Notes under the pieces: model-generated
Database searches by the model: none
Told to the model about the DNA's origin: nothing
What the model saw: only the letters and a program-made list of their open reading frames with translations
Program-made: the position numbers and the translations under genes
NCBI GenBank assembly: GCA_025060455.1
Contig: JANXBY010000066.1
Coordinates: 1 to 64,000, forward strand
Source of the DNA: Armatimonadota bacterium
Lineage (GTDB): Bacteria; Sysuimicrobiota; Sysuimicrobiia; Sysuimicrobiales; Sysuimicrobiaceae
Length of the DNA stretch: 64,000 nt
Direction of reading: 5' to 3'
Part shown: one piece after another, positions 18,248 to 25,684 of the stretch
How the letters are laid out: each line of letters opens with the position of its first letter
Numbering within the stretch: position 1 is the stretch's first letter

Positions 18248-19162
18248 ATGCGGGTGCTGTTCTGCGGCACGCCCCGCTTCGCGGTCCCGTCCCTGGAGGC
18301 GGTGGCGCGTGCTCACCAGGTGGTGGCGGTGGTGACGCAGCCCGACCGGCCCGCGGGCCGCGGCCTCCGGCTCGTCTCTCCTCCCGTGGCGGTACGGGCC
18401 CGCGAGCTGGGGCTTCCTGTACTGCAGCCGGAGCGCCTGCGGGACGTGCGCGGCGCGCTGGAGGACGCCTGCCCGGAGGTGGGCGTGGTGGTCGCCTATG
18501 GCCGGATCCTCCCCGGGTGGCTTCTGCAGCTGCCGCCCCGGGGCTTCGTTAACCTCCACCCCTCCCTGCTCCCCAGGCACCGGGGCGCCTCCCCCGTCCA
18601 GGCGGCCATCCGGAGCGGAGACCCCACCACCGGGGTGTCGGTGATCCGGGTGACGGAAGAGCTGGACGCAGGCGACGTCCTGGCCCAGAAGGAGGTGCCC
18701 ATCTACCCGGACGACACCGCGGGCACGCTCGAGTCCCGGCTCGCGGAGGAAGGCGCTCGCCTCCTCGTGGGGGTCCTGGACGCCATGGAACGGGGCGACC
18801 TACGGCCGACCCCCCAAGACCCTGCGCGCGCCACCTACTGCGGCAAGCTGTCCAAAGAGGCAGGCCAAATTTCGTGGGAGTGGCCCGCAGAGCTGGTGGA
18901 GCGGCACGTGCGAGCCATGGACCCCTGGCCGGCCGCCTACACCCTGCACCAGGGGCGGGCGCTGAAGGTCTGGCGGGTGCGTCTTACAGACGGAGACGGC
19001 GCGCCCGGGGAGGTCCTTCGGCTGACCCCTCAGGGCTTCGTGGTGGCCACCGGCCGGGGTGCGGTGGAGGTGCTAGAGGTGCAGCCTGCCTCGGGCCGCA
19101 GGATGACGGCCGCCGAGTATGCGCGGGGCTACCGGCTCAAAGCCGGGGATCGGCTGGGCTGA
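18248..19162 (+). CDS. fmt: Methionyl-tRNA formyltransferase
   Basis: Formylates Met-tRNAi. The 304 residues begin MRVLFCGTPRFAVPSLEAV and include the formyl-folate site HPSLLPRHRGASPVQAAI, with catalytic Asn/His/Asp context GVSVIRVTEELDAGDVL, then the C-terminal OB-like tRNA-binding domain. ATG seven bases after def. Normal length. Confidence 0.97.
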   Translation: MRVLFCGTPRFAVPSLEAVARAHQVVAVVTQPDRPAGRGLRLVSPPVAVRARELGLPVLQPERLRDVRGALEDACPEVGVVVAYGRILPGWLLQLPPRGFVNLHPSLLPRHRGASPVQAAIRSGDPTTGVSVIRVTEELDAGDVLAQKEVPIYPDDTAGTLESRLAEEGARLLVGVLDAMERGDLRPTPQDPARATYCGKLSKEAGQISWEWPAELVERHVRAMDPWPAAYTLHQGRALKVWRVRLTDGDGAPGEVLRLTPQGFVVATGRGAVEVLEVQPASGRRMTAAEYARGYRLKAGDRLG

Positions 19163-19187
19163 AAGGGAATTCCGGACGTGGGTCCGT

Positions 19188-19193
19188 TATAAT
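19188..19193 (+). promoter_or_regulatory. -10 box (TATAAT) before the zinc metallopeptidase gene
   Basis: A perfect TATAAT about 20 bases before the ATG. The -35 region is not recognisable. It suggests an internal promoter within the long operon giving a very short leader. Confidence 0.5.
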
Positions 19194-19211
19194 GGGTCAG
19201 GAGGTGGTGCG

Positions 19212-19904
19212 ATGCTGTTCTTCGGCGGTCCGCTGTTCTGGCTGGCGGTGGCGGCCTTCGGGTTCGCCCTGTGGGCGCAGTTCAAGGTGATGAGCGCCTT
19301 CCAGCGTTACAGCCGGGTTCCGGCGGGCGTGGGGCTGACGGGGGCGCAGGTGGCCGAGCGCATCCTGCACGTCGCGGGGCTGTACGACGTGCGGGTGGAG
19401 CCGGTCCGGGGCATGCTGTCGGACCACTACGACCCGCGGCACCGGGTGTTGAGGCTGTCCCCGGAGGTGTACGGCACGCCGTCGGTGGCGGCCCTGGGGG
19501 TGGCGGCACACGAGGCAGGCCACGCCCTGCAGCACCGGGAGAACTACGCGCCTTTGGCCCTGCGCAACGCCATCGTACCCGTGGCGGGGATCGGGTCGCA
19601 GCTGGGAATCTGGCTGTTCGTGATCGGGATGTTCCTGGGCCAGGCGGGCGGCTGGCTGATGGACGTGGGCATCCTGCTGTTCCTGGGCGTGGTGGCTTTC
19701 ACCCTGGTGACCCTGCCGGTGGAGTTCGACGCTAGCCGCAGGGCGGTGGCGGCACTCCAGGCGCACGGGCTGGTGACCCCGAGGGAGCTGGACGGGGTCA
19801 AGGCGGTGTTGGGTGCGGCGGCCCTGACCTACGTGGCGGCCGCGGCCAGCGCCATCGTGGAGCTGTTGCGGCTGGTGGCCATCCGCAACATGTCCCGCGA
19901 GTGA
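19212..19904 (+). CDS. Membrane zinc metallopeptidase (YugP/Zn_peptidase_2 family)
   Basis: A 230-residue membrane protein with the zinc motif AAHEAGHALQH and later EFDASRRAV, the third-ligand region of this family. Hydrophobic segments lie at the N-terminus (LFWLAVAAFGFALW), in the centre (IVPVAGIGSQLGIWLFVIGMFLG) and near the C-terminus. The family is common in Gram-positive bacteria, often beside rsmB; function unknown. ATG 19212 after GAGGTGGTGCG. The upstream extension in the track crosses the promoter and is rejected. Confidence 0.88.
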   Translation: MLFFGGPLFWLAVAAFGFALWAQFKVMSAFQRYSRVPAGVGLTGAQVAERILHVAGLYDVRVEPVRGMLSDHYDPRHRVLRLSPEVYGTPSVAALGVAAHEAGHALQHRENYAPLALRNAIVPVAGIGSQLGIWLFVIGMFLGQAGGWLMDVGILLFLGVVAFTLVTLPVEFDASRRAVAALQAHGLVTPRELDGVKAVLGAAALTYVAAAASAIVELLRLVAIRNMSRE

Positions 19905-21280
19905 CCGCCAGGACGCCTGCGACGGGGTGGGCCGGGCCGCGCCCCCGCGCGGCCCGGCCCGTCTCTGAGCCCCCTCGCTCGGGACGGGAGGCGGCGTTGC
20001 GGCTGCTGCAGCGGGTGGAGCTGGAGGGGGCGTTCGCCAACGTGGCACTGCGGGCGGCCCTGTCCCAGGCGTCTTTGCCCCAGGGGGAGCAAGAACTGGC
20101 CACAGAGCTGGTGTTGGGCGTGCTGCGGTGGCAGGGCCGGCTGGACTGGAGCCTGCAGGCCAAGTGCGAGCGGGACCTGCACGACCTACCACCGGCCATC
20201 CGGCAGGTCCTCCGCCTCGGCGCTTACCAGCTGCTCTTCCTCCACCGGGTGCCGGCGGCGGTGGCGGTCAGCTCCAGCGTAGACCTCGCCCGCCGGTACG
20301 GGCACCCGGGGACTGCGGCGCTGGTGAACGCGGTCCTGCGGAGGCTCGCCCGGGAAGGCGAGCCTCCTCCCCCGCAGGCGCCGGACGAGCGGCTGGCGGT
20401 GATGACCAGCCACCCCCTGTGGCTCGTGCGGAGGTGGCTGGACCGCTTCCCCGAGCACGAGGTGCAGGCCCTGTGCGAGGCCAACAACACAGAAGCCCCC
20501 GCCCACCTGCGGGTGAACACCCTCAAGGCCCGGCCCGAAGACGTCGCCCGGAGGTTGCAGGAGGCGGGGGCGGAGGTCCGGGCAGGTTCGCTGCCGGAGT
20601 CCTTGCACGTACGGCGTGCGTTTGACGTGCGGGCGCGCCTGGCCCACGAGGGGATGGTGGTGCCGCAGGACGAAGCCGCCATGGCGGTGGCGTACGCGGT
20701 GGACCCTCAGCCGGGGGAGTTGGTGGTGGACGCCTGCGCGGCGCCGGGCGGGAAGGCCACGCACCTGGCGGCGCTCATGGGCGACCGAGGCAAGGTGCTG
20801 GCGTGCGACGTCCACCCGTGGAAGGTGGACAGTCTGGTCCGCCGGGCGCAGGCGTTGGGGGCCACGTGCTTGGAGGGCAGGGTGTGCGACGCGCGGAGCC
20901 TGGACGTGCGCGGGGCGGACCGGGTGCTGGTAGACGCTCTCTGCACCGGGCTGGGCGTGGTGCGCCGCAGGCCGGAGATCCGCTGGCGGGTCCAACCGGA
21001 CCACCTGGCGCGCGCGGCGCAGCTGCAGAGGGCCATCCTGGAGGGTGCGGGCCGGGCGGTGAGGCCGGGCGGCGTGCTGGTGTACAGCGTGTGCAGCACG
21101 GAACCGGACGAGGGGGAGGCCGTCGTAGAATGGTTGCTGGCTTCAGGCGGGTTCGTGGCCGACCCGTTCGCGGTGCCGTGGAGGGGTGGTCAGCTGCAGG
21201 CGGAGGACGGGAGGCTGCGCCTGTGGCCGCACCACCACGGGACCGACGGCTACTTCGTGGCGAGGCTGCGCAGGAGATGA
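19901..21280 (+). CDS. rsmB: 16S rRNA m5C967 methyltransferase RsmB
   Basis: An N-terminal NusB-like domain (AALRLLQRVELEGAFANVAL) is joined to an AdoMet methyltransferase domain with VVDACAAPGGKATHLA. The catalytic cysteine is in VDALCTGLGVVRRRPE and the second, general-base-side cysteine in YSVCSTEPDEGE. The usual DAPCSG reads DALCTG, a mild change. 459 residues; GTG start overlaps the peptidase stop, and the stop overlaps rlmN. Confidence 0.95.
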   Translation: MTARTPATGWAGPRPRAARPVSEPPRSGREAALRLLQRVELEGAFANVALRAALSQASLPQGEQELATELVLGVLRWQGRLDWSLQAKCERDLHDLPPAIRQVLRLGAYQLLFLHRVPAAVAVSSSVDLARRYGHPGTAALVNAVLRRLAREGEPPPPQAPDERLAVMTSHPLWLVRRWLDRFPEHEVQALCEANNTEAPAHLRVNTLKARPEDVARRLQEAGAEVRAGSLPESLHVRRAFDVRARLAHEGMVVPQDEAAMAVAYAVDPQPGELVVDACAAPGGKATHLAALMGDRGKVLACDVHPWKVDSLVRRAQALGATCLEGRVCDARSLDVRGADRVLVDALCTGLGVVRRRPEIRWRVQPDHLARAAQLQRAILEGAGRAVRPGGVLVYSVCSTEPDEGEAVVEWLLASGGFVADPFAVPWRGGQLQAEDGRLRLWPHHHGTDGYFVARLRRR

Positions 21281-22353
21281 GCGGCCGTCCCGACCTGCGC
21301 GGCATGGACGTGGACGAGCTGGTGCGTTGGGCAGCCGAGCTCCGGCAGCCCCCGTACCGCGGCCGCCAGCTGGCCCGGTGGGTCCACGGCCACGGGGCCC
21401 GCGCCTTTGACGGGATGACCGACCTGCCTGCCTCCATGCGGCAGCAGCTGGCCCAGCGGGCGGCCCTGACCTGCCTGAGGGTGCTGCACCGGACCACTTC
21501 CGCGGACGGGTCCACCACCAAGTACCTCCTCCAATGTGAGGACGGTAGCACCGTGGAGAGCGTGTGGATGCGCTACGCGGACGGCCGGCGCAGCGCGTGC
21601 GTGTCCACCCAGGTGGGCTGCGCCATGGCGTGCACCTTCTGTGCCACGGGCCTGGCGGGGTTCGGCCGCAACCTCACCGCGGGCGAGATCACCGACCAGG
21701 TCCACGTGATGCGGCTGGACCAAGGCGAAGACCCTACCCACGTGGTGTTCATGGGGATGGGCGAACCCCTGGCCAACCTGGACGCCACCGTGCGAGCGGT
21801 GCGGTTGCTGAACGCGCCGTACGGGCTCGGGATTGGGATCCGCCGGATCACGGTGTCCACGGTGGGCCTGGCCCCCCAGATCCGGCGCCTCGCGAAGCTC
21901 CGGCTGGGCTGCAAGCTGGCGGTGTCGCTGCACGCCCCCGACGACGACCTGCGCAGCCAGCTGGTGCCCATCAACCGCCGTTACCCCATCGCGGAGCTGA
22001 TGGACGCCTGCCGGGAGTACGTGGAGGCGGTGGGCCGGCGGCTGACGTTTGAGTACGTGCTGCTGGACGGGGTCAACGACAGCCCTGACCACGCGGCCCG
22101 GCTGGCGGCCCTCCTGCGCGGGATGCTGGCGCACGTGAACCTGATCCCGTGGAACCCCGTGCCCAACCTGCCCTACCGGAGGCCGCGGGCCGAGCGGGTG
22201 CGGCAGTTCGCGCGGGTGCTACGGTCCGCAGGGATCCCCGCCACGGTGCGGGTGGAGCGGGGGACGGACATCCTGGCCGCCTGCGGCCAGCTGCGGGAAG
22301 CCCACACACCGGGCCGCCGCCCCGTGCGCCTGGCGGCCGCAGGCGCTCGGTGA
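21277..22353 (+). CDS. rlmN: Dual-specificity RNA methyltransferase RlmN (radical SAM)
   Basis: Methylates C2 of A2503 in 23S rRNA and A37 in some tRNAs. The radical-SAM cysteines are in ACTFCATG preceded by QVGCAM, and the mechanistic cysteines sit in these regions and near the C-terminus. GMGEPLANLD and NPVPNLPYRRP are family hallmarks. ATG 21277 after GCAGGAG, overlapping the rsmB stop; 358 residues. Confidence 0.97.
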   Translation: MSGRPDLRGMDVDELVRWAAELRQPPYRGRQLARWVHGHGARAFDGMTDLPASMRQQLAQRAALTCLRVLHRTTSADGSTTKYLLQCEDGSTVESVWMRYADGRRSACVSTQVGCAMACTFCATGLAGFGRNLTAGEITDQVHVMRLDQGEDPTHVVFMGMGEPLANLDATVRAVRLLNAPYGLGIGIRRITVSTVGLAPQIRRLAKLRLGCKLAVSLHAPDDDLRSQLVPINRRYPIAELMDACREYVEAVGRRLTFEYVLLDGVNDSPDHAARLAALLRGMLAHVNLIPWNPVPNLPYRRPRAERVRQFARVLRSAGIPATVRVERGTDILAACGQLREAHTPGRRPVRLAAAGAR

Positions 22354-22360
22354 GGACGGG

Positions 22361-22687
22361 GTGGAAGCCGACACCCGTGTCTACCGTGTGGGCACCGCCC
22401 CGGTGCTCCGTGTAGTGCGGGGGCCGGGGGAGGGGAAGGCGGTGGTGCTGGGGGACGGTGGGGTGACCATCGGCCGCGGGCACGCCTGCGACCTCGTCCT
22501 GCCAGACCCCTTGGTGTCCCGAGTGCACGCGCGGGTAGAGCGTGGCCCCCGCGGTACCGAAGTGGTGGACCTGGGCTCCACCAACGGGACGTACGTGAAC
22601 GGACGGCGGGTGACCCGCTGCCGGCTGGAACACGGGGACCGGCTCCAGCTGGGCGCGGTGGTGCTGGAGTACCGCGAGGTGCCGTGA
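22361..22687 (+). CDS. FHA-domain protein (canonical phosphothreonine-binding site)
   Basis: 108 residues, nearly all one forkhead-associated domain. The phosphothreonine contacts are present: GR in VTIGRGHACDLV, the Ser and His of VSRVHARV, and the Asn of GSTNGTYVNG. Such domains bind phosphorylated kinases or substrates. It is the first of five overlapping genes leading to the PASTA kinase, as FhaA/FhaB precede PknB in actinobacteria. GTG start; its stop overlaps the next gene. Confidence 0.9.
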   Translation: MEADTRVYRVGTAPVLRVVRGPGEGKAVVLGDGGVTIGRGHACDLVLPDPLVSRVHARVERGPRGTEVVDLGSTNGTYVNGRRVTRCRLEHGDRLQLGAVVLEYREVP

Positions 22688-23136
22688 ACGAGGCCCTGCA
22701 GGCGCTGCGCTACGCGGTGCTGGCGGCGCTGCTGCTCTTCGTGTACCGGGCGGTGCGCGCGGTCCTGGACGATGTGCGCACCGCGGAGGCCGAAGCACCC
22801 TGGGCGGTGCTCGTGGTGGAGGAGGGTCCGGGGCTGAGCGCGGGCGAAGCGTTCGCGGTGCGCGGCCTAACGGTGGTGGGGCGCGCGGAGGCCAACCAGG
22901 TGGTGGTCCCAGACCCTGAAGTCGCGCTTCAGCACGCCCGGCTGGTGGCCCGGGGTGACAGCTTATGGCTGGAGGACCTGGGCTGTCCCGCGGGCACCTA
23001 CCTGAACGGCCGCCGGCTGGAAGCCCCGGCCCCGGTCCGGCACGGAGACCGCGTGCGCGTGGGCTCGACGGTACTGCGGGTGGTGCAACCCGCACGTCCG
23101 CGAGAACGCCGCGGCGGACGAACGGGTCGTGACTAG
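22684..23136 (+). CDS. Membrane-anchored FHA-like protein with altered phosphopeptide site
   Basis: 150 residues. One transmembrane helix near the N-terminus (LRYAVLAALLLFVYRAVRAV), then an FHA fold. GR is kept (VVGRAEANQVVV), but the Ser of SxxH is Ala (VALQHARL) and the Asn of TNGT is lost (CPAGTYLNG). Phosphothreonine binding is therefore doubtful, though the fold probably stands. GTG 22684 overlaps the stop of the first FHA gene; the last bases overlap the SEDS gene. Confidence 0.85.
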   Translation: MNEALQALRYAVLAALLLFVYRAVRAVLDDVRTAEAEAPWAVLVVEEGPGLSAGEAFAVRGLTVVGRAEANQVVVPDPEVALQHARLVARGDSLWLEDLGCPAGTYLNGRRLEAPAPVRHGDRVRVGSTVLRVVQPARPRERRGGRTGRD

Positions 23137-24364
23137 GCTGCTGTTTGGCAGGTCGGCCCGAGACCCTGTGCCCCTCCTGCGTGCGGACAGCTGGCGGCGG
23201 AGCCTGCGGCTGTACGCGCCGGTGTTCGCGGTGGGAGTGGGAGGGTCGGCGCTGGTGCACTGGAACCGGACTCCCGACGACCCCCCGTGGGCAGTCCTGT
23301 ACGTGGCCGCGGTGCTGCTGGGCTTCCTCGTGGCCCACCGCGTGCTGGACGGTGAAGACCCGATCCTACTGCCCACCACCGCTCTGTTGGTGGCCGTAGG
23401 GCTGGTGATGGTGTTCCGCCTGCAGCCCCACGGGTTGGCCTACCACGCCGCGTGGACGTGCGCGGGGCTTGGGGGGCTTGTGGCTGCTTGCCGGGTCCCA
23501 TCCTGCTTCCGGTGGCCCCAGGCGGCCACGGCGGCCGCGCTGCTCCTGGGCTCCGTGGCGCCTTGGGCGTGGCAGGCGCTACCGGGCGGGTGGCAGCTCG
23601 CCGCAGGGGACCTGGTAACGCAGCTGGGGTCCGAGGTGGCCAAGGTGTGCGTGGTGGTCTGGGCAGCTTCGGAGCTCAAGCACGGACGGATCCGGGGCCC
23701 AGCTGTAGCGGTGTGGGCGACGGCGGTAGCTCTGTGGCTGGTGCGGGGCCAGGTGGCCACCGCGGCGGTGCTGGTGTGGGTGGGCCTGGCGGTGGCGTAC
23801 TGCGCGGGCCCGCCGGTGCGGGCGCTTGCCCTCGTGGCCGGCGGGTTTGTCGTGCTGGCGGGGCTGGTGCACGCCAGCTTCCCTCACCTGGTGGATCGGG
23901 TGGCGGGGTGGGCCAACCCATGGGCCGACCCCATGGGCGCGGGCTACCCCTTGGTCCAGAGCCTGTTCGCGGTCGCTGCGGGCGGGCTAGTGGGTTCCGG
24001 GCCAGGCGCAGGCTACCCCGAGCTGGTCCCGGAGGCCCACACGAGCCAGACGCTGGCCGCGGTGGCGGAGGAGTGGGGGTTTGTGGGCGTGGTGGGGCTG
24101 GTGTGCGCATACGCCGTGTGGGTGGGAAGGATGCTGCGCCTAGCGGTCCGGGCTCGCCGGATCTGGTCGCGGTGGGCAGCGGTGGGGGCTGCTTCCCTAG
24201 TGGCTGGCCAGGTGTTCCTGTCCGGCGCTGGGTGTACGGGCCTCCTGCCGCACACCGAGGCCGCTCTCCCGTTCGTGAGCACAGTCGGTGTGTCCGTGGC
24301 CGGCTACCTGATCCTGCTGGGCGTGGTAGTCGGGAGCGGACAGGTGGAGGAGGGGGGCGGGTGA
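23129..24364 (+). CDS. SEDS-family (RodA/FtsW-like) membrane protein, probably inactive as glycosyltransferase
   Basis: 411 residues with about ten hydrophobic segments. WANPWADPMGAGYPLVQSLFAVAAGGLVGSG and VPEAHT...AEEWGFVG align clearly with FtsW/RodA. In active members the second reads HTDFIFAxxAEE, and the Asp there is essential for peptidoglycan polymerisation. Here it is HTSQTLAAVAEE. The later SxGGSS block is also lost (LPFVSTVGVSVAG). Compare FtsW at 45893, where both are intact. The gene is paired with an equally altered PBP and the FHA/kinase genes. GTG start, overlapping at both ends. Confidence 0.85.
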   Translation: MTRLLFGRSARDPVPLLRADSWRRSLRLYAPVFAVGVGGSALVHWNRTPDDPPWAVLYVAAVLLGFLVAHRVLDGEDPILLPTTALLVAVGLVMVFRLQPHGLAYHAAWTCAGLGGLVAACRVPSCFRWPQAATAAALLLGSVAPWAWQALPGGWQLAAGDLVTQLGSEVAKVCVVVWAASELKHGRIRGPAVAVWATAVALWLVRGQVATAAVLVWVGLAVAYCAGPPVRALALVAGGFVVLAGLVHASFPHLVDRVAGWANPWADPMGAGYPLVQSLFAVAAGGLVGSGPGAGYPELVPEAHTSQTLAAVAEEWGFVGVVGLVCAYAVWVGRMLRLAVRARRIWSRWAAVGAASLVAGQVFLSGAGCTGLLPHTEAALPFVSTVGVSVAGYLILLGVVVGSGQVEEGGG

Positions 24365-25662
24365 GCCGACGGGTTGTCCACCTGGCCCGTACGTACCTGA
24401 CCCTCCTGGCCCTTCTGGCGGTGTGGGCGGGCTACTGGCAAGTGGTGCGGGATCCGGACCTGGCACGGCACCCGGCCAACCCACGGCTGGTCCTCGCGGA
24501 GGAGCGAATCCACCGCGGCCGCATCCTGGATCGCCACCTGGGCGTGCTCGCGGAGACCGTCCGCCGCGGTAGCCGCACCGTGCGGACCTACCCGGAGGGA
24601 GAGGTGTTCGCCCACCCGGTAGGGTACCGCAGCCTTTTGCTGGGCAAGGCGGGCCTGGAGGCGGGGGTGGACGCCCACCTGTTGGGAGTGGGCCAGCTCG
24701 GGCCGTGGCAGGGCTTGCGCGTGCGGGGGGACAGGCCGCGCAGGGGCTTCGACGTCGTGACGACGCTGGATCGCGAGGTGCAGCGGGCCGCCTGGTCCGC
24801 GCTGGGCGCACGGGCGGGCGCGGTGGTGGTGATGGAGGTCGGAGGGGCGATCCTGGCTTCCGCCAGCCGCCCCAGCTACAACCCCAACCGCCTCGAGGAG
24901 ACCTGGGCCGAGCTGCGGTGGTCGACCGGCTCGCCCCTCTTGGACCGTGCTACAAACGGCCTCTACCCCCCCGGACGCCCGTTCGGCGTGGTGGTGCTGA
25001 GTGCGGCGCTCAGCCGCGGGCTGATCACCCTGGACAGCCCCTTGGACTGCCCGGGCTCTCAACGCGGCCGCCTTGCCAGGGAGATCCTGGCGGGAGCTTG
25101 CGACCACGCCCTCGCGAGCCTCGGCCGCCTCCTCGGCGGCCGGGTTCTGTGGGAGACCGCGCGGGCGTTCGGTTTCGGGAAAGCCCCCACATCCGAGTTG
25201 CCGGTCGCAGACGGCGAGCTGCCGGAGCCTGAGGCTGACCCGGCACAGCTGGACCGCGTCAGCTCCGGGAGAGGGGGGGTGCTGGCCTCGCCCCTGCAGA
25301 TGGCTGCAGCGGCTGCCACCGTGGGCCGCGGAGGGGAGCGCGTGCAGCCGTACTTCGTGCTCGCGTTGCGGGACGAAGCCGGCGCGGTGGCTAAAAGACC
25401 CGCCCCGCCTGCGGCCCGGATCCTGGCCCCCGAGGTGGCGGCCGCGGTGCAGGAAGCTCTGCGGGCGTCTGGAACCCCACAGGTGGCGGCCGTGGCGGAC
25501 ACGGTGCGCGCCGGCGGCCTGCCCGTGGGTTGGTTTGTGGGCCTGGCACCCGCGCGGAGGCCCAAGGTGGTCGTGGCGGTGGTGGTGGAGGGGGAGGGCG
25601 AGGAGGTAGCCGCGGTGATGGCCCAGAAGGTGCTGCCGGTGGCCCTGCGCGTGATACCGTAG
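24361..25662 (+). CDS. Penicillin-binding-protein homologue lacking all three catalytic motifs
   Basis: 433 residues with one N-terminal membrane helix (YLTLLALLAVWAGYW), the class B PBP linker RGRILDRHLGVLAET, and a transpeptidase-fold domain like mycobacterial PbpA. The SxxK motif, PPGSTFK in relatives, is PPGRPFG, losing both the acyl serine and the lysine. The SxN region (SCNTAF) is ACDHAL, and KTGTAE is replaced by AGGLPVG. Nearby scaffold such as SRPSYNPN and WFVGLAP is kept, so it is a pseudoenzyme, not a decayed gene. It follows the altered SEDS protein and precedes the PASTA kinase. Confidence 0.88.
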   Translation: MSRRVVHLARTYLTLLALLAVWAGYWQVVRDPDLARHPANPRLVLAEERIHRGRILDRHLGVLAETVRRGSRTVRTYPEGEVFAHPVGYRSLLLGKAGLEAGVDAHLLGVGQLGPWQGLRVRGDRPRRGFDVVTTLDREVQRAAWSALGARAGAVVVMEVGGAILASASRPSYNPNRLEETWAELRWSTGSPLLDRATNGLYPPGRPFGVVVLSAALSRGLITLDSPLDCPGSQRGRLAREILAGACDHALASLGRLLGGRVLWETARAFGFGKAPTSELPVADGELPEPEADPAQLDRVSSGRGGVLASPLQMAAAAATVGRGGERVQPYFVLALRDEAGAVAKRPAPPAARILAPEVAAAVQEALRASGTPQVAAVADTVRAGGLPVGWFVGLAPARRPKVVVAVVVEGEGEEVAAVMAQKVLPVALRVIP

Positions 25663-25684
25663 GCGCGGCGGAGGAGGACAGTCG

